The notes under the pieces: model-generated
Seen by the model: only the letters and a program-made list of their open reading frames with translations
Told to the model about the DNA's origin: nothing
Databases searched by the model: none
Made by a program: the position numbers and the translations under genes
From: Globodera rostochiensis
Taxonomy: Eukaryota > Nematoda > Chromadorea > Rhabditida > Heteroderidae
Assembly (NCBI GenBank): GCA_018350325.1
Contig: JAEVLN010000005.1
Location: 2,552,142-2,616,141 of the forward strand
Length of the DNA: 64,000 nucleotides
Reading direction: 5' to 3'
Part shown: one piece after another, positions 11,767 to 22,205 of the stretch
Layout: each line of letters begins with the position of its first letter
Numbering within the stretch: position 1 is the stretch's first letter

Positions 11767-12404
11767 CTGACAGCATTTTGATTGTTATTTCAATTAAATT
11801 AATCAGACTTATTTTAATTAAATTAATCAAACTTACTTCATCAATTTTGAATAAATAAATTTAATAATATAGAAAATTAAAAGATTAACACGCGCGACCT
11901 TTCCTTAGTTTTATAGTGCCTTATTTTTATGGGAAAAAGCATAAATTGAACAAATTAATTCAATGAATGCTTTTAGACACATTTATAAAACAATAAACGA
12001 TTTCCAGCAGCAGATTTATTATTTATTCTCCTAAAAGCATTTAAAAAAATTCTAAAATAAAGCAGAGAATAATTTTAGAAACGTATTTTTTTTACTTAAT
12101 TCTCACTTTTTTGGAATCATTAAGCATAATATCCAAAAAAAATTTGCTTGTTCAAGCTAAAAACTCATTGACCATTATTTGTTAAAATTTCTTAACTAAA
12201 TTAAGTTTTTATTGTTATGCCTTTAAATGTGCGGAAAACCAACAATAATTTTGTTGTGCCTGCAAACAATTCCTTAATTTTGTTGAACAACAGAAAAAAT
12301 GCCAAATGATTATAAAAAATTGGCTAAATTTCAACAACTTTATTAGCGGTTAAATGAATTTATAATTTTGTAAATAAAATTAATTTTTAGCGCTTTGTGA
12401 TTTT

Positions 12405-12610
12405 GGCACTGTGCCGGTCTCCGTTGGCATTCATTGGCATGACGGCCAGGGCTGTGTCGAAAGTAAAAATCGAAAATCGAAATTTCGAGACAGCCCTGAA
12501 GACGGCATAGAGCAGTCGTGTCGAGTGGAAATATTCATCCAGACGAGATGAAGCCGCTTTTGGAAGCTATTTGCATGGCTTACAAATTGGAAGAGAAAAG
12601 GCTATGCATT
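12405..12610 (+). pseudogene. EF-hand-like exon fragment 2
   Basis: Second copy of the 5420-5580 fragment with an extra 5' piece (CGCTTTGTGATTTTGGCACT onward, following a TTTTTAG acceptor). It continues with DEMKPLLEAI and diverges from copy 1 (Asp-Lys-Asp replaced by Cys-Met-Ala). Frame is interrupted between the two pieces. 11767-12400 upstream of it holds only AT-rich promoter-like flank of EF-hand copy B. Confidence 0.35.
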
Positions 12611-12870
12611 AATTTGTTTTAAGTTTATTCAAACCGAAAATGGTGTAGTTGAGCTGTGGGTGGGTTTTGCGGAATACGTAATAAAATTTTAAATTCAGAA
12701 CACGGAATATGGGACCAATCAAAATCATGGAATTTGGATTTATTTTTAAAATACTGGAATTACTGAATAGATTTATGAGAAATGAAACTAACATTGTCCC
12801 AAGTTAGGGCTAAAAAGCTTGAATAAAAATAAATCCGGTTAAGGCCGTTAAAAGTCTTTTTGTTTCTCAC

Positions 12871-13085
12871 CCAAACGCTCCCCGTTTTTTGTGTAAATCA
12901 TTTGGCGAGTTGCCAAATTGACGCCGCAGCCGACGACGTCGCCGTTCTTAAATACAGGCTTTCTATTGATGGAGTGCGCGTGACCCAAAAAATGTCCCAA
13001 GCTGTCGTATCCGTAAGTGCCATCGTAACGTCCAACCTTGCCATCAAATGGCATTTGTTTGGTTGCAAGTCCAATGGACGTACCG
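12871..13085 (-). pseudogene. Orphan central SPRY exon
   Basis: One complete 215-nt exon with TTTTAG acceptor and GTGAGAAAC donor. It reads [17 protein letters not shown]...[25 protein letters not shown], the hallmark centre of SPRYSEC domains. No other SPRYSEC exon is found on this strand nearby, so it is a stranded fragment. It has the short (215-nt) exon type, as in the 61.7 kb copy, not the 251-nt type of the 17.1 and 48.2 kb copies. Confidence 0.85.
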
Positions 13086-13185
13086 CTAAATATAATTTTT
13101 TAGAGTAAAAGCTTCTAGAGCAGTTCAAAGCTCAATTATTTATTTATTAGATTTAAATTACTATGCATCCCATAATATTTTGACT

Positions 13186-13319
13186 TCATAATAAAAAGGG
13201 GCGACAGTTGCAGTTGATGGTGCAGCAGTTGGCCACAACCAATGCCTTCTTCCACCAGACGAGCTCTTTCTCAACGGTCAAGCGCGAATGTTTGATGTCG
13301 GCCTTCCACAGCTTTAATG
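13186..13319 (-). pseudogene. Unrecognised exon fragment
   Basis: Follows a TTTTTAG acceptor and stays open for about 44 codons to TGA. Contains KLWKADIKHSRLTVEKELVW then WWKKALVVANCC. I do not recognise the family. It lies 5' of the orphan SPRY exon on the same strand; no partner exon was identified. Confidence 0.3.
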
Positions 13320-13329
13320 CTAAAAAATG

Positions 13330-14086
13330 TTAAAAATATGAGAAACAACAATTCATTTTTGTGCAAGTATTTTTTCTCGGGAGGATCGTGATATTGGCAT
13401 TGTTCAATACGTTAAGGTAACCACGAGCTCATGGTAAAATTCCTACCATAGGGGGTAGGAATGGTAAACAGGCAACCATCAACCCTTGCAAGCATATTAA
13501 ACCTTTAAAATGAGAAGGAAAAAATTACATAAAAACTATGTTTGGAAAGTTCAGAATTTTATCTATCAAATGGTATAAAAATTATTGTATTTTTTTTTCT
13601 TATTTCGAGCTAATACATAATTCCAAAAAAAGAAGCTCAAAAAAGCTGGATAAAACGACTATTAATGTTGGTCGTCTTCATATTTATTATCACTACTACA
13701 ATAAACCCAGAACAAAGAATTGGACAAGTTTATGAAAAAATAAAATCGTGTTTTGAGCCTTGAGATGAATGACCCTTTTGGTAAGAAGCTGGTTAACCAT
13801 GAGCTAATGGTTAAATTTCAAAATTTCTTATGATGCGGGTTCGCGGTTAACTAACCAGGTCATTTAACCATGGTTACCTAACCCCATTCTTATGCCCCAG
13901 GTGGTAGTATTCTTGACTTTTACCCTTTAAATTTTAAACATCCAAATTTAAAGGAAAACAATTCCATCGGGACTAATTCCCGAGGGTTGCCGAAAAAACG
14001 ATTAATTAGTATTTTATTGCCGAATAAATAATGGATCAAAAATTCTGAAGAAAAAAAAAATGATAAATTCTCTATTTGAGCCTTAT
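13330..14086. other. Non-coding spacer
   Basis: AT-rich. 13400-13460 and 13790-13890 contain repeated GGTTAACCA-like strings (ggttaacc, ggttaactaacc, catggttacctaacc), probably a decayed foldback. No gene seen. Confidence 0.4.
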
Positions 14087-15224
14087 TCATCTGCTCGTCT
14101 GATCGTCGACTCCAATAAGCGATCGGTCAAACTCTCCGGGTTCAATTTGACTGTTGCCATTGAGGTCGATGTCGGCAAACCAGGACATGTTTTTGGCAAG
14201 ATGTTTGGGCAATGTGCCATTTGCTTTTGACCTCAAATAGGCAATGGCCTCATTCAACGAAATGCTCCCGTTCTTGTCAACATCGACCTATAAATTGCAA
14301 TTTGATCAGTCAATAAAACATAAATTGACATAATTACCATGTCGAAGTCTTCTCGCGCATTTTTAACCGATTCCAGCATTGAGGATGAAGAATTGCTATA
14401 AAAACGAGTGCTTAATGTATTTAGAGGCAATCCTAAAGAATAAAAATTGTTTCCAGGGGTTTCTGATGCATAGAATTCGAATTGTTTCCCGTTCCCCGGT
14501 GTTTCCGTCCCCGGTATCCCCGCCCCCGGTTTGTCCGTCCCCGGTATCCCCCTCAAAATCATACCCAATGGAGTTGAACGTGGCAAGACAACCACCTGTC
14601 CCGTCCCAAATACACTTGTGGTTGTTGCATCCGTCCGGGCAGCTTTCGGCATACTTCGGGTCGCAACAGTAGTAACAGCTGCATTCGATGTGGGCACGGC
14701 ATCCTTCCTTTTTGAGGTAGCTGTACCGGCATCCGACACAGTTACGGTCAAAAACGTTACATTTTGGCTTGAACGCTCCAGGACAACTAAACAAATAATG
14801 AATGCTTTTTCGATCCATTATCGCTTTATTTAATTAAAATGTTTATCATTTCTTAGCTGCTTTAAACTAATATTCAATCAAAAATCTCAGATAATAATTA
14901 ATTATAATTGTACAACGATTTATAATAATAACAAATAAGTACTTGGATGGTTTCCAAAATGTGTACGTGCAACACCCATCATCATCCCATATTACCAGTT
15001 TACAAGAAGCAACCTGACAGCATTTTGATTGTTATTTCAATTAAATTAATCAGACTTATTTTAATTGATTAATTAGACTTATTTCAATTAAATTAATCAG
15101 ACTTATTTTTAATTAAATTATTCAGACTTATTTTAATTAAATTAATCAAACTTACTTCATCAATTTTGACAAGAACCAACAATTTGATGAAGACAATTAT
15201 GAAGAATTTAGTTTTTATAAGCAT
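14087..15224 (-). CDS. Secreted Cys-rich EF-hand protein, copy C
   Basis: Five in-phase exons: 15156-15224, 14943-15013, 14565-14786, 14338-14395, 14087-14287, about 206 residues. Signal peptide MLIKTKFFIIVFIKLLVLV; Cys-rich core CVGCRYSYLKKEGC and CSCYYCCDPKYAESC with one extra residue pair in the CNNHKC segment; then the two EF loops DVDKNGSISLNE and DLNGN(S/N)QIEPGE-type. The donor after the exon-2/3 region and all acceptors are consensus. Intron 1 holds about four 24-bp AT-rich repeats. The exon-3 donor region is followed by a GC-rich GGGGATACCGGGGAC-like repeat, also seen behind copies A and E. One of the most intact copies. Confidence 0.82.
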
Positions 15225-15779
15225 CTCTTAAGCAAAGTCTATTACGTTGAATAAAATTAACTTTATTTCATAAGGTTAAATAAAAATAAATAAATTTAAT
15301 AATATTTAGAAAATTAAAATGATTAACATGCACGCCTTTTTCTTTGTTTTATAGCGCCTTATTTTTATGGGAAAAAACATAAAATTAATTCAATGAATGC
15401 TTTAGACACATTTACCTATAAAACAATAAACGATTCCCGCCAGCAGATTTATTATTTATTCTGTTAAAAGCTTTTAAAAAAATTCTAAAATAAAGCAGAG
15501 AATATTTTAGAAACCTTATTTTTTGACTTAATTCTCACTTTTTGGAATCATTTCATAGACACTTTTTACATTTTTTTGCGCATTGTCTTGGTAAAATTGG
15601 CCACCATTTTGTGCCCGATTTACGGCAAAATTTGCTTGTTTCTGCCCGCTAAGCTCAAATTGTGTTGCCATTTTTGTTTTGTTTTTGTCGTATTTTTATG
15701 CATTTCATGTGAAAAATTTTTTTGATACAAATTATAATTTTAAAACACTTTTTTAAAATTAAAACTCGTCGAGCTTAAA
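15225..15779. other. Upstream region of EF-hand copy C
   Basis: Contains the conserved promoter-like block (TATA-like box 15347-15353). 15550-15720 carries a segment with TTTTGCGCATTGTC and GTGCCCGATTTACGG that recurs around 36440 and 49780-49930. No coding exon recognised. Confidence 0.45.
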
Positions 15780-16680
15780 GCAGAATAAATTTCAAGGCTC
15801 AAATCATTTGCACCATTTCTTCCCATAAACATTCGCATCCCCCCCTCCCTCTATTCCATCCATTTATCTTTCTCCCCGGCTCTCCCCGATGTTGGGTTGG
15901 CCATTCGTTGTTTAATCGGACAACTGTCCGTTCCCTTCACATATTTGTCCCCATTCATTCTCTTTGCATCTTTTGCCTTTTTGTCTCATTAACATTTTTT
16001 GTTGTTCAGTGTCCCCTCCGGGGATGGACGATCTTTCCACTTTTCCATCACATTTTCACTTCTTGCCCATTGCTCGTTTGCCGCCTCCCCCCCCCCCTCC
16101 CCACCCCCCTACGGTACCGATTGTAAAATCCCGGTTTAGTTTGGTTTTTTTGCCAAAAGTCCGGAATCCGACATAATGCCGGCCGGACCCACCAATGTTC
16201 GGATATGGCACGGGGTCCCCAAAATATGGCAAATTGAATACAAATAAGGTACTTTGGCAACCTTGATCCCATGCCATCAAAACGTTTTCATCACCAATTG
16301 TGCGGGTACCAAACAAAACCCGCCGCCCCCTCCTGGCATTAATGCATAATTTTTCAATGCTTCGCCCGGGGGGTCAGCCAATACAAATCCACCCTTGGCC
16401 TTTTCGGGATTCGTTCATTTTTTCGCTTTCTCTCCATTTTTGTTCATTCTTCGGGCGCCTTCTCCTACTCGACATATTCCATATCCAATTTTTTCTAACC
16501 ACACCGATTAGATTTACGCAATTATTGCTGTGTCAGTCCTCCATTGATAAATTTGTGGGCCATCAATGACTTGAGAGGAAACCAAAAAAGAGTGGTTTTA
16601 TCCCCCGGGGGTCCAATCGACTGCAATTACTCCAAGTCTTGGCCCCCTGTAATTGCCTATTTTTTTGTTTGAAATGGCTC
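15780..16680 (+). repeat. Duplicated SPRYSEC 5' flank (inverted copy at 48.4-49.3 kb)
   Basis: Pyrimidine-rich DNA with poly-C runs (16089-16100). It is repeated in inverted orientation at about 48400-49340, in front of the minus-strand SPRYSEC, including CCTTGATCCCATGCCATC and CCACTCTTTTTGGTTTCC-like segments. This shows that the genes at 17.1 and 48.2 kb were copied together with their upstream regions. Confidence 0.8.
16004..16025 (+). promoter_or_regulatory. Conserved SPRYSEC 5'-flank motif, copy 2
   Basis: GTTCAGTGTCCCCTCCGGGG followed by AT, about 1 kb upstream of the SPRYSEC start at 17081. See the entry at 695-720 for the other copies. Confidence 0.35.
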
Positions 16681-17080
16681 CATATTTCACTCACTTTTGC
16701 ATTAATAATGATACAAATTGTTGTGCCATGGATTTTGGAACTTAAACATTTTTCAATTTGGACGAAATCAAACATTTTATTCATTCGAATGGTGGCACTC
16801 ATCGCTAAACTTTTGTCATAAATCTAAGTAAATCCGGACCCGAACGTTTGAACAAGTTTAAAAAGAGTCGCTAAAGCAAAAAAGTGCAGAATTTTTAAAA
16901 AATATATTTTTTTTTTGGTAAAAAAAATTTTGGTCAATTTGTTGTTTGTTTCTTCAAAAAATGCGTAATGCACAGTGCTCCGAAATGTACAATAATCGCA
17001 TACAAATTGTTGCGCGACAGAATTTGGAATTTAAACATTTTTTTCAATTTAGACGAAATCAAACATTTTATTCATTAAAA

Positions 17081-19004
17081 ATGTTTGCAACTTTAAATCC
17101 AAAGTGGCGATGCGGTAAGAACGATTTAAACTTTGCTTAAACTATCGAAACATTCTAGTGCATTCTTTAGATCCCTTTCAAATTGTCGGCTTCATTCTTA
17201 TATTCATGGTCATTACGGCCCACGGGAATGAGTTCAAAATGAACGGTAAGTGTATTAAATTACATTGAATTTTTTTGTCATTTATATAATTTTTGTTTGG
17301 ATAAATTTAAAGGGCAGCAAAAAGAAATGAACGAATCGTCTGGCCAAGCGATGCTCGTCGCCGAATTGGAGGAGTATCAGAACACCCAAAATCGAAGCAA
17401 TGAACGTGAAGAGCAACTGAACGACTTTTTGAAGCAGTTTGTTGAGGAACAAAAGGAAGCGAACAGAATGCTTCAGAAGAAAATTGACGAATTAGGGAAC
17501 AGTTCGAAAAAAGAGCTCGAAAAGGTGAGGGAATTATGGACAAATAATTAAAGAGTTCTTTTTAACTAAAGTACATATAACTAATTAGGCGGGAAAAACT
17601 GAAACTTTTGAAAAATACAAAATATTATTTATTCAATAATAAATAAACCTTTTATTAAAAATATTTTCATTTTTGGAACATAGCAAGCCAACAAATAGTT
17701 TTTAATGCATTTGCATCAAAAATTCATTATTCATCGTTAGTTATGATGAGAGGAGGGGGTAAACCGGTGTCCAACTCATTTTAAGCATTATCCCAACATT
17801 TCGTAATGTTATTTAAAATCCAAATTAAATAATTAAAGGGAATGTTATTTAAAATCCAATTAAATAATTAAAGAGAATCAATTTAGATAAAAGATGTGCT
17901 TGTAAAGATGGAGCAGTATCAGAAAGAACAGCAACAGAACATCGGCGACTTGTTGCAGAAGACAGTGGCTGTGTTAATTGATGCAATAAATGGAAAAAGT
18001 AATATAAATTTTTTCCAAAATTCAGGCACATTTTGAGCTTTAATATTTTTGGAAACAATTATATTTTCATTTTCTTAGGCCTAATCCGACAACAAAATCG
18101 GTGGAATTCTGCCGCATGTCACCCGAGCCTCGCGCTCATTGGGTCCGAACAATTGGGTGTCCAATATAATGGAAAGGCTTATTCGAGTAATCATTATTCT
18201 TTTAAAGTGATTTGATTGTTATGTAAAGAGTTGGACAATTTTTGAATTAACTCAATTTTCAGGGTGGGTCTCTGTCCGCGCTGAAAAGCGAATGCCGGAA
18301 AATCCTTACGGCATTTCCTACTTCGAAGTGAAAATCTTAGAGAAAAATGGGTAATTTATAAATATATAAAACATTTGTTATGCTTTAAAATATTATTATT
18401 ATATTTAGCACACTTTCGATTGGACTTGCAACCAAACGAATGCCATTGGACAAATTGGTTGGAGGTCACGAAGGCACTTACGGATACGAGAGCTGGGGCA
18501 CACTTCGGGGTTACGAAGTCGAGGGAAGTCCCCAAGACATGAATGGACGTCCTTACATCACTGGAATGCCTTCGTTTGGCGCCGCCGGCGACGTCGTCGG
18601 CTGTGGCGTCAATTTGGCAACACGCCAAATCTTTTACACAAAAAACGGGAAGCGTTTGGGTGAGAAAGAATAAAAATGTGTGCAATTCATTTTATAAAAA
18701 AGCCGTTTCTTGGTTAGGACGGGGCGAATCTCTGGCCTCCCTCCCTCCCACCCATTTAACCAATTCGAAAGTTCCAAAAGAATCTTTTTTATTGCACAAA
18801 TCGTCCAACAAGGCAAGAAAAAAGGGCAAAAAGCATCATCGTCAACGGAATTTGTGGGCATAAATTATTTTTGCAGACACTGAAGTTTTGCGTGTTGATT
18901 TTGCGGCCGATTTGTTTCCGTGCGTTACGATGTTTAGCCCTGGCACAAAAATTGAAGCGAATTTTGGCCCGAACTTCAAATTCAACATTTCCGATGAGAT
19001 TTAG
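17081..19004 (+). CDS. SPRYSEC-type secreted SPRY-domain protein
   Basis: Eight exons, all in phase: 17081-17114, 17171-17245, 17313-17524, 17887-17998, 18079-18186, 18263-18350, 18409-18659, 18877-19004, giving 335 residues. Residues 1-29 form a signal peptide (hydrophobic [13 protein letters not shown], then HG). Residues about 38-140 are coiled coil ([35 protein letters not shown]). Residues about 146-333 are a full SPRY domain: [65 protein letters not shown], and the end [18 protein letters not shown] chose the ATG at 17081 because it puts the hydrophobic segment at the N terminus; an in-frame ATG at 16961 would add 40 residues and bury it. SPRYSECs of cyst nematodes are secreted into host cells; that role here is by family. 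This is the only complete SPRYSEC in the window. Confidence 0.88.
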
Positions 19005-20105
19005 AAAGTGAAAAACGAGAGGATTTATGGTTTTGTTATCGATAATTACGGTCGTTTTATCATTTAATTTTTTGTCGATCAAAGCATTTTATCCATTCAT
19101 TTTGGTTTCGATTTGTACAATATTTTTGGGGTTTTCTGCAATTCAACTTCTTTCGCGGTGTTTTCCTCGTCTCAATTTCTGAAAATTTAAGCACCGGGAA
19201 ATATTATTAAAATTGTGTCTATGGGGAGGTGATTTGTGGGGAAAATAAAACTGCTTTTTGCTTTAAATTTTCGATAAATTTATATAAAAGTTTGTGAATT
19301 TTTGTATGGTTTAAAATGTTGACCCAAAAATGGAGGAACAAAATATGATAATTTATATAATCTTACGGTAGCTAAATTTATCCGGGTCTAATATTTTTCA
19401 ACCTTTTTTTAAAAATTATTCAGGAAGTTTTGGGGTTGGGTCGGGGTTCGGGGTCGAGGGTCGGGGTTGAAGAAAATTTGTTCATAAATTTTTTTTTCAT
19501 AAAAATTTCAGCAATGTCTTCACTAGGCAAGCATAAATATATAATTTTATCTTAAAAAACAAGAGTTTACGATTTTGTAATTTGTGAAAAAAAAAAATTT
19601 TGTGGATATGTCGTCATGTTTTAGCCCTACACTCAGAATCACAATAGAAAACATGAAAATTTTTCAAAAGGCAAAAAATCCTCCAAAAAATTTCAGCAAT
19701 GTCTTCACTAGGCAACATAAATATATAATTTTCATCATCCTTAAATTTAAGAATGAAGACGATTTTTTTGTTGTGGTCATGTTTTGCTTTTCCGAGCGAA
19801 TTTTATCAGCGATTTTCTATTAATTACACCCACCACTGCACACATAAGTAGCATTTTCAAAAAGTACTTATTGCTCCCCAAAAGTCAATCTTTGGGGTGT
19901 TTGTTCACCCCCGATCCCCGACTCAAAAAAAGGTCGGGGACGGGGTGGGGAAACCGGGGTTGGCCATTTCGGGGTCGGGGACGACCCCTTTTTTGGGCTC
20001 GGGGTTCGAGAGTCGGGGACCAACCCTTTTTTGGGCTCGGGGTTCGAGAGTCGGGGACCAACCCTTTTTTGAGCTCGGGGTTCGAGAGTCGGGGACCAAC
20101 CCTAC
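19005..20105. other. Non-coding; GC-rich ~45-bp tandem repeat at 19975-20104
   Basis: 19005-19900 is AT-rich 3' flank with no exon. At 19975-20104 a unit of about 45 bp (TCGGGGACCAACCCTTTTTT plus GGGCTCGGGGTTCGAGAG) is repeated about three times, and 19420-19470 has a related TCGGGGTTCGGGGTCG string. Open frames here are artefacts of the repeat. Confidence 0.7.
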
Positions 20106-20109
20106 TTTA

Positions 20110-20340
20110 TGTAGATCCCTATCGAATCGTGGGCTCAATTTTACTGTATAATGGAAAAGTAATTAAATATTATAAATTTTGTTCAGAATTCGGAAATTTC
20201 GTCTTATAGTTTGCGCTTTTAATTTTTTGAAAAAAAAATTTTTTTATTTTCTTAGGACTAATGCGACAACAAAATCAGTTGGATTCTGCTGCTTTTCACA
20301 AAAGCCTCGACTCATAGAGTCCGACCGATTGATTGTCCAA
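20110..20340 (+). pseudogene. SPRYSEC remnant (psi-3)
   Basis: The membrane-segment exon starts (ATCCCTATCGAATCGTGGGC, Pro-Tyr-Arg-Ile-Val-Gly) but breaks off after about 40 bp. The coiled-coil exons are missing apart from AATGGAAAAGTAAT at 20150. The first SPRY exon follows at about 20257 (QQNQLDSAAFH-like), with a stop (CTCATAG) inside. Later exons are absent. Confidence 0.75.
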
Positions 20341-21932
20341 TATACTGGATGCACTTATTGGACTACACCACCAACTCATACAGTAGTAAAATTTTCAAAA
20401 ATACTCATTGCTCCCCAAATAAAGTCTAATCTTCAGAAGACCCGGGTCTTGTATTTTAGGAAATACAGTATGCCAATTTGTCCTAATTTTTAAACACAAT
20501 TCGAGAAAACATTAACAAAACAAATGCATTAAAATTAAAAAAGCAAATGTTAAATTTGGGTTAACTAGGGCCCGGATTTATATTGACTAAAAAACGTGAA
20601 ATATTGACTTAAAATATTGACCAAAAACCCCCAAAATATTGATCAAAACCCCAAAAAGTGCCAAAATATTGATTAAAAAATGTGCTGCCAAAACTGACCA
20701 AATCCAGTCAAATTTTGCGTAAAAACCTTCAAAGTTCGTCATTCTTTATTAATTTTCCTCATACAATTATAAATATAATATTTTCAAATTTTACCCCCCC
20801 CCCACCTTTACCGAGAGCATTTATTTACTGTTGCTGATCGTCCAAAGCGAACTGAATATATTTAAATATGTATATTTATTTAATAAATCGTTAAATTAAT
20901 AAAATGTTGATTCGGTTAAATTCAGCAAGCCATTGATCGATGAACAACTTTGTTTGTCTAAACTTTTTTGTGGGTCAATGTTTTCATTCAACTTCTCCGC
21001 TTTGTACATGTTCCCCCCCCCCCCCCCCCCCCCCTCCCCACTGATTGCGATGTGTTTGTTGGTCGGCAGATTCTAACCAACCAACAACTTCTTGCATTCT
21101 TCTCTACTTTGTGTTGCCCCCCTCCCGTTCTCACCATCATCATACGGTAGAGGCATTTGCCCATAGCAGCAGTAGCTTCTCCCCCCGAGGGCTCTAAATA
21201 ATAAAACCCCCAGCGCTGTTTATGCACTTTTCATGTCCAGCCCCCCCCCCGGCTGCAGAAAAGTTGGAAAACAAAGTTTTCTTTGTCTATTTGTTGTTGT
21301 TGTCAACTGCACAGCAGATCTTTGTGATCACTTTGCCAGATGGGGCATATATAAGCAAAAGTTGTTTACTCATTATTTTGGAAAGAATTTGGGGGGGTGG
21401 CTGTTTGGTGCTGTCACTTCCTCAGAAATTTCCCCCAAACACAATGATTAGCTAATATTATATAATGGAGAATGTGGCCATTGTCCATTATCAGTTCAGC
21501 CTTTGATTTCCTTGTTCCAGTCACAGCGCCGTCAACATCCCGCACAAATTCTGATCATTTCCGTATTTTATGTAGAGGCTGGTCTGGATTGGCTCTTTTA
21601 TGACGGGAAATCCTTGGATTCCCGATCGCACCCCCACCACCCCCTCCCCTCTTGCTTAAGTACCACCGTCCCTACCAGGGATGTAAATCGGATTTGTTTT
21701 CCGGATTCGGGCATTTTGATCAGAAAAATTTTTCCGTATTTTTTGGCAGCCGGTTACATTCCTGGTGCATACCCACCAAGCAATTTGTGAAGTTTGAAAA
21801 GAATTTTAGTAGACCCGTACTGCGCCAATCAGATTGGTTATGTCGTTCCATTTTATTATCTATTGTAACTTTGTTCCTGTTCACTATTTTGCTAATTCAG
21901 GGACACCACCAAGTATCAATAAATCAACAACA
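20341..21932. other. Non-coding spacer with poly-C tract
   Basis: 20580-20720 is a repeat rich in AAAATATTGAC(C/T); a similar inverted segment occurs at 63840-63950. A pure C run occupies about 21013-21034, followed by C-rich DNA to 21250. 21500-21930 shows no clear exon. Confidence 0.45.
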
Positions 21933-22145
21933 ATGGGAATAGGTCAATCAACGTTAAACACAGTTGGATCAGTGTTAAACGCAATTAGATCAGTGTGTGC
22001 TGGTTTTTTTACGCCACTTGCAAGCCGATGCCCAAACGCCGTGTTGTCTTCGTATGAGATCAAATGGCCGCCGATTTCCTATCTTTTGGCCCAGAAAAAC
22101 AAATTGGGCCTTCTCACCAGAAAAAACGCCGCCATCAAAAGCCAG
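21933..22145 (+). CDS. Possible first exon with N-myristoylation-like start
   Basis: ATG at 21933 in the context CAACAACAATGGGAATAGG, open for 71 codons and ending CCAG|GTGCAT, a plausible donor. The start MGIGQSTLNTVG fits the MGxxxS myristoylation pattern. The rest is basic and without a domain I recognise. Any following exon would have been replaced by the 35-bp array that begins 60 bp downstream. Unrecognised; could be chance. Confidence 0.3.
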
Positions 22146-22205
22146 GTGCATTTTTATTTGATAAAAAACAACAATTAAAAAATCCGTAAATATTTGAATA
22201 TTTGA

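Larger units (their letters stand above)
3556..12655. repeat. Segmental duplication, long copy
   Basis: Colinear with 26360-32965: EF-hand gene, plus-strand EF-like fragment, SPRYSEC pseudogene, 104-bp array, EF-hand gene, second EF-like fragment. The edges are sharp: homology starts at the string before TTATCTTCAACTAGTTTTAC and ends after AAATGGTGTAGTTGAG. This copy keeps SPRYSEC exons 1-3, a long array (2.3 kb) and has the MITE; the other copy lacks these. Confidence 0.85.

Noticed and set aside
14254..14751. Minus-strand 165-codon frame beginning MTVTVSDAG
   Set aside because: Alternative frame of EF-hand copy C running through exon 3, intron and exon 4; it lacks the Cys and EF motifs.
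19897..20151. Open frames with repeated GSGFESRGPTL
   Set aside because: Product of the ~45-bp GC-rich tandem repeat.
21013..21034. Poly-C runs as telomere-like or G-quadruplex genes
   Set aside because: Simple homopolymer in C-rich flank; not the nematode telomere repeat. G-quadruplex potential exists but is not specific.
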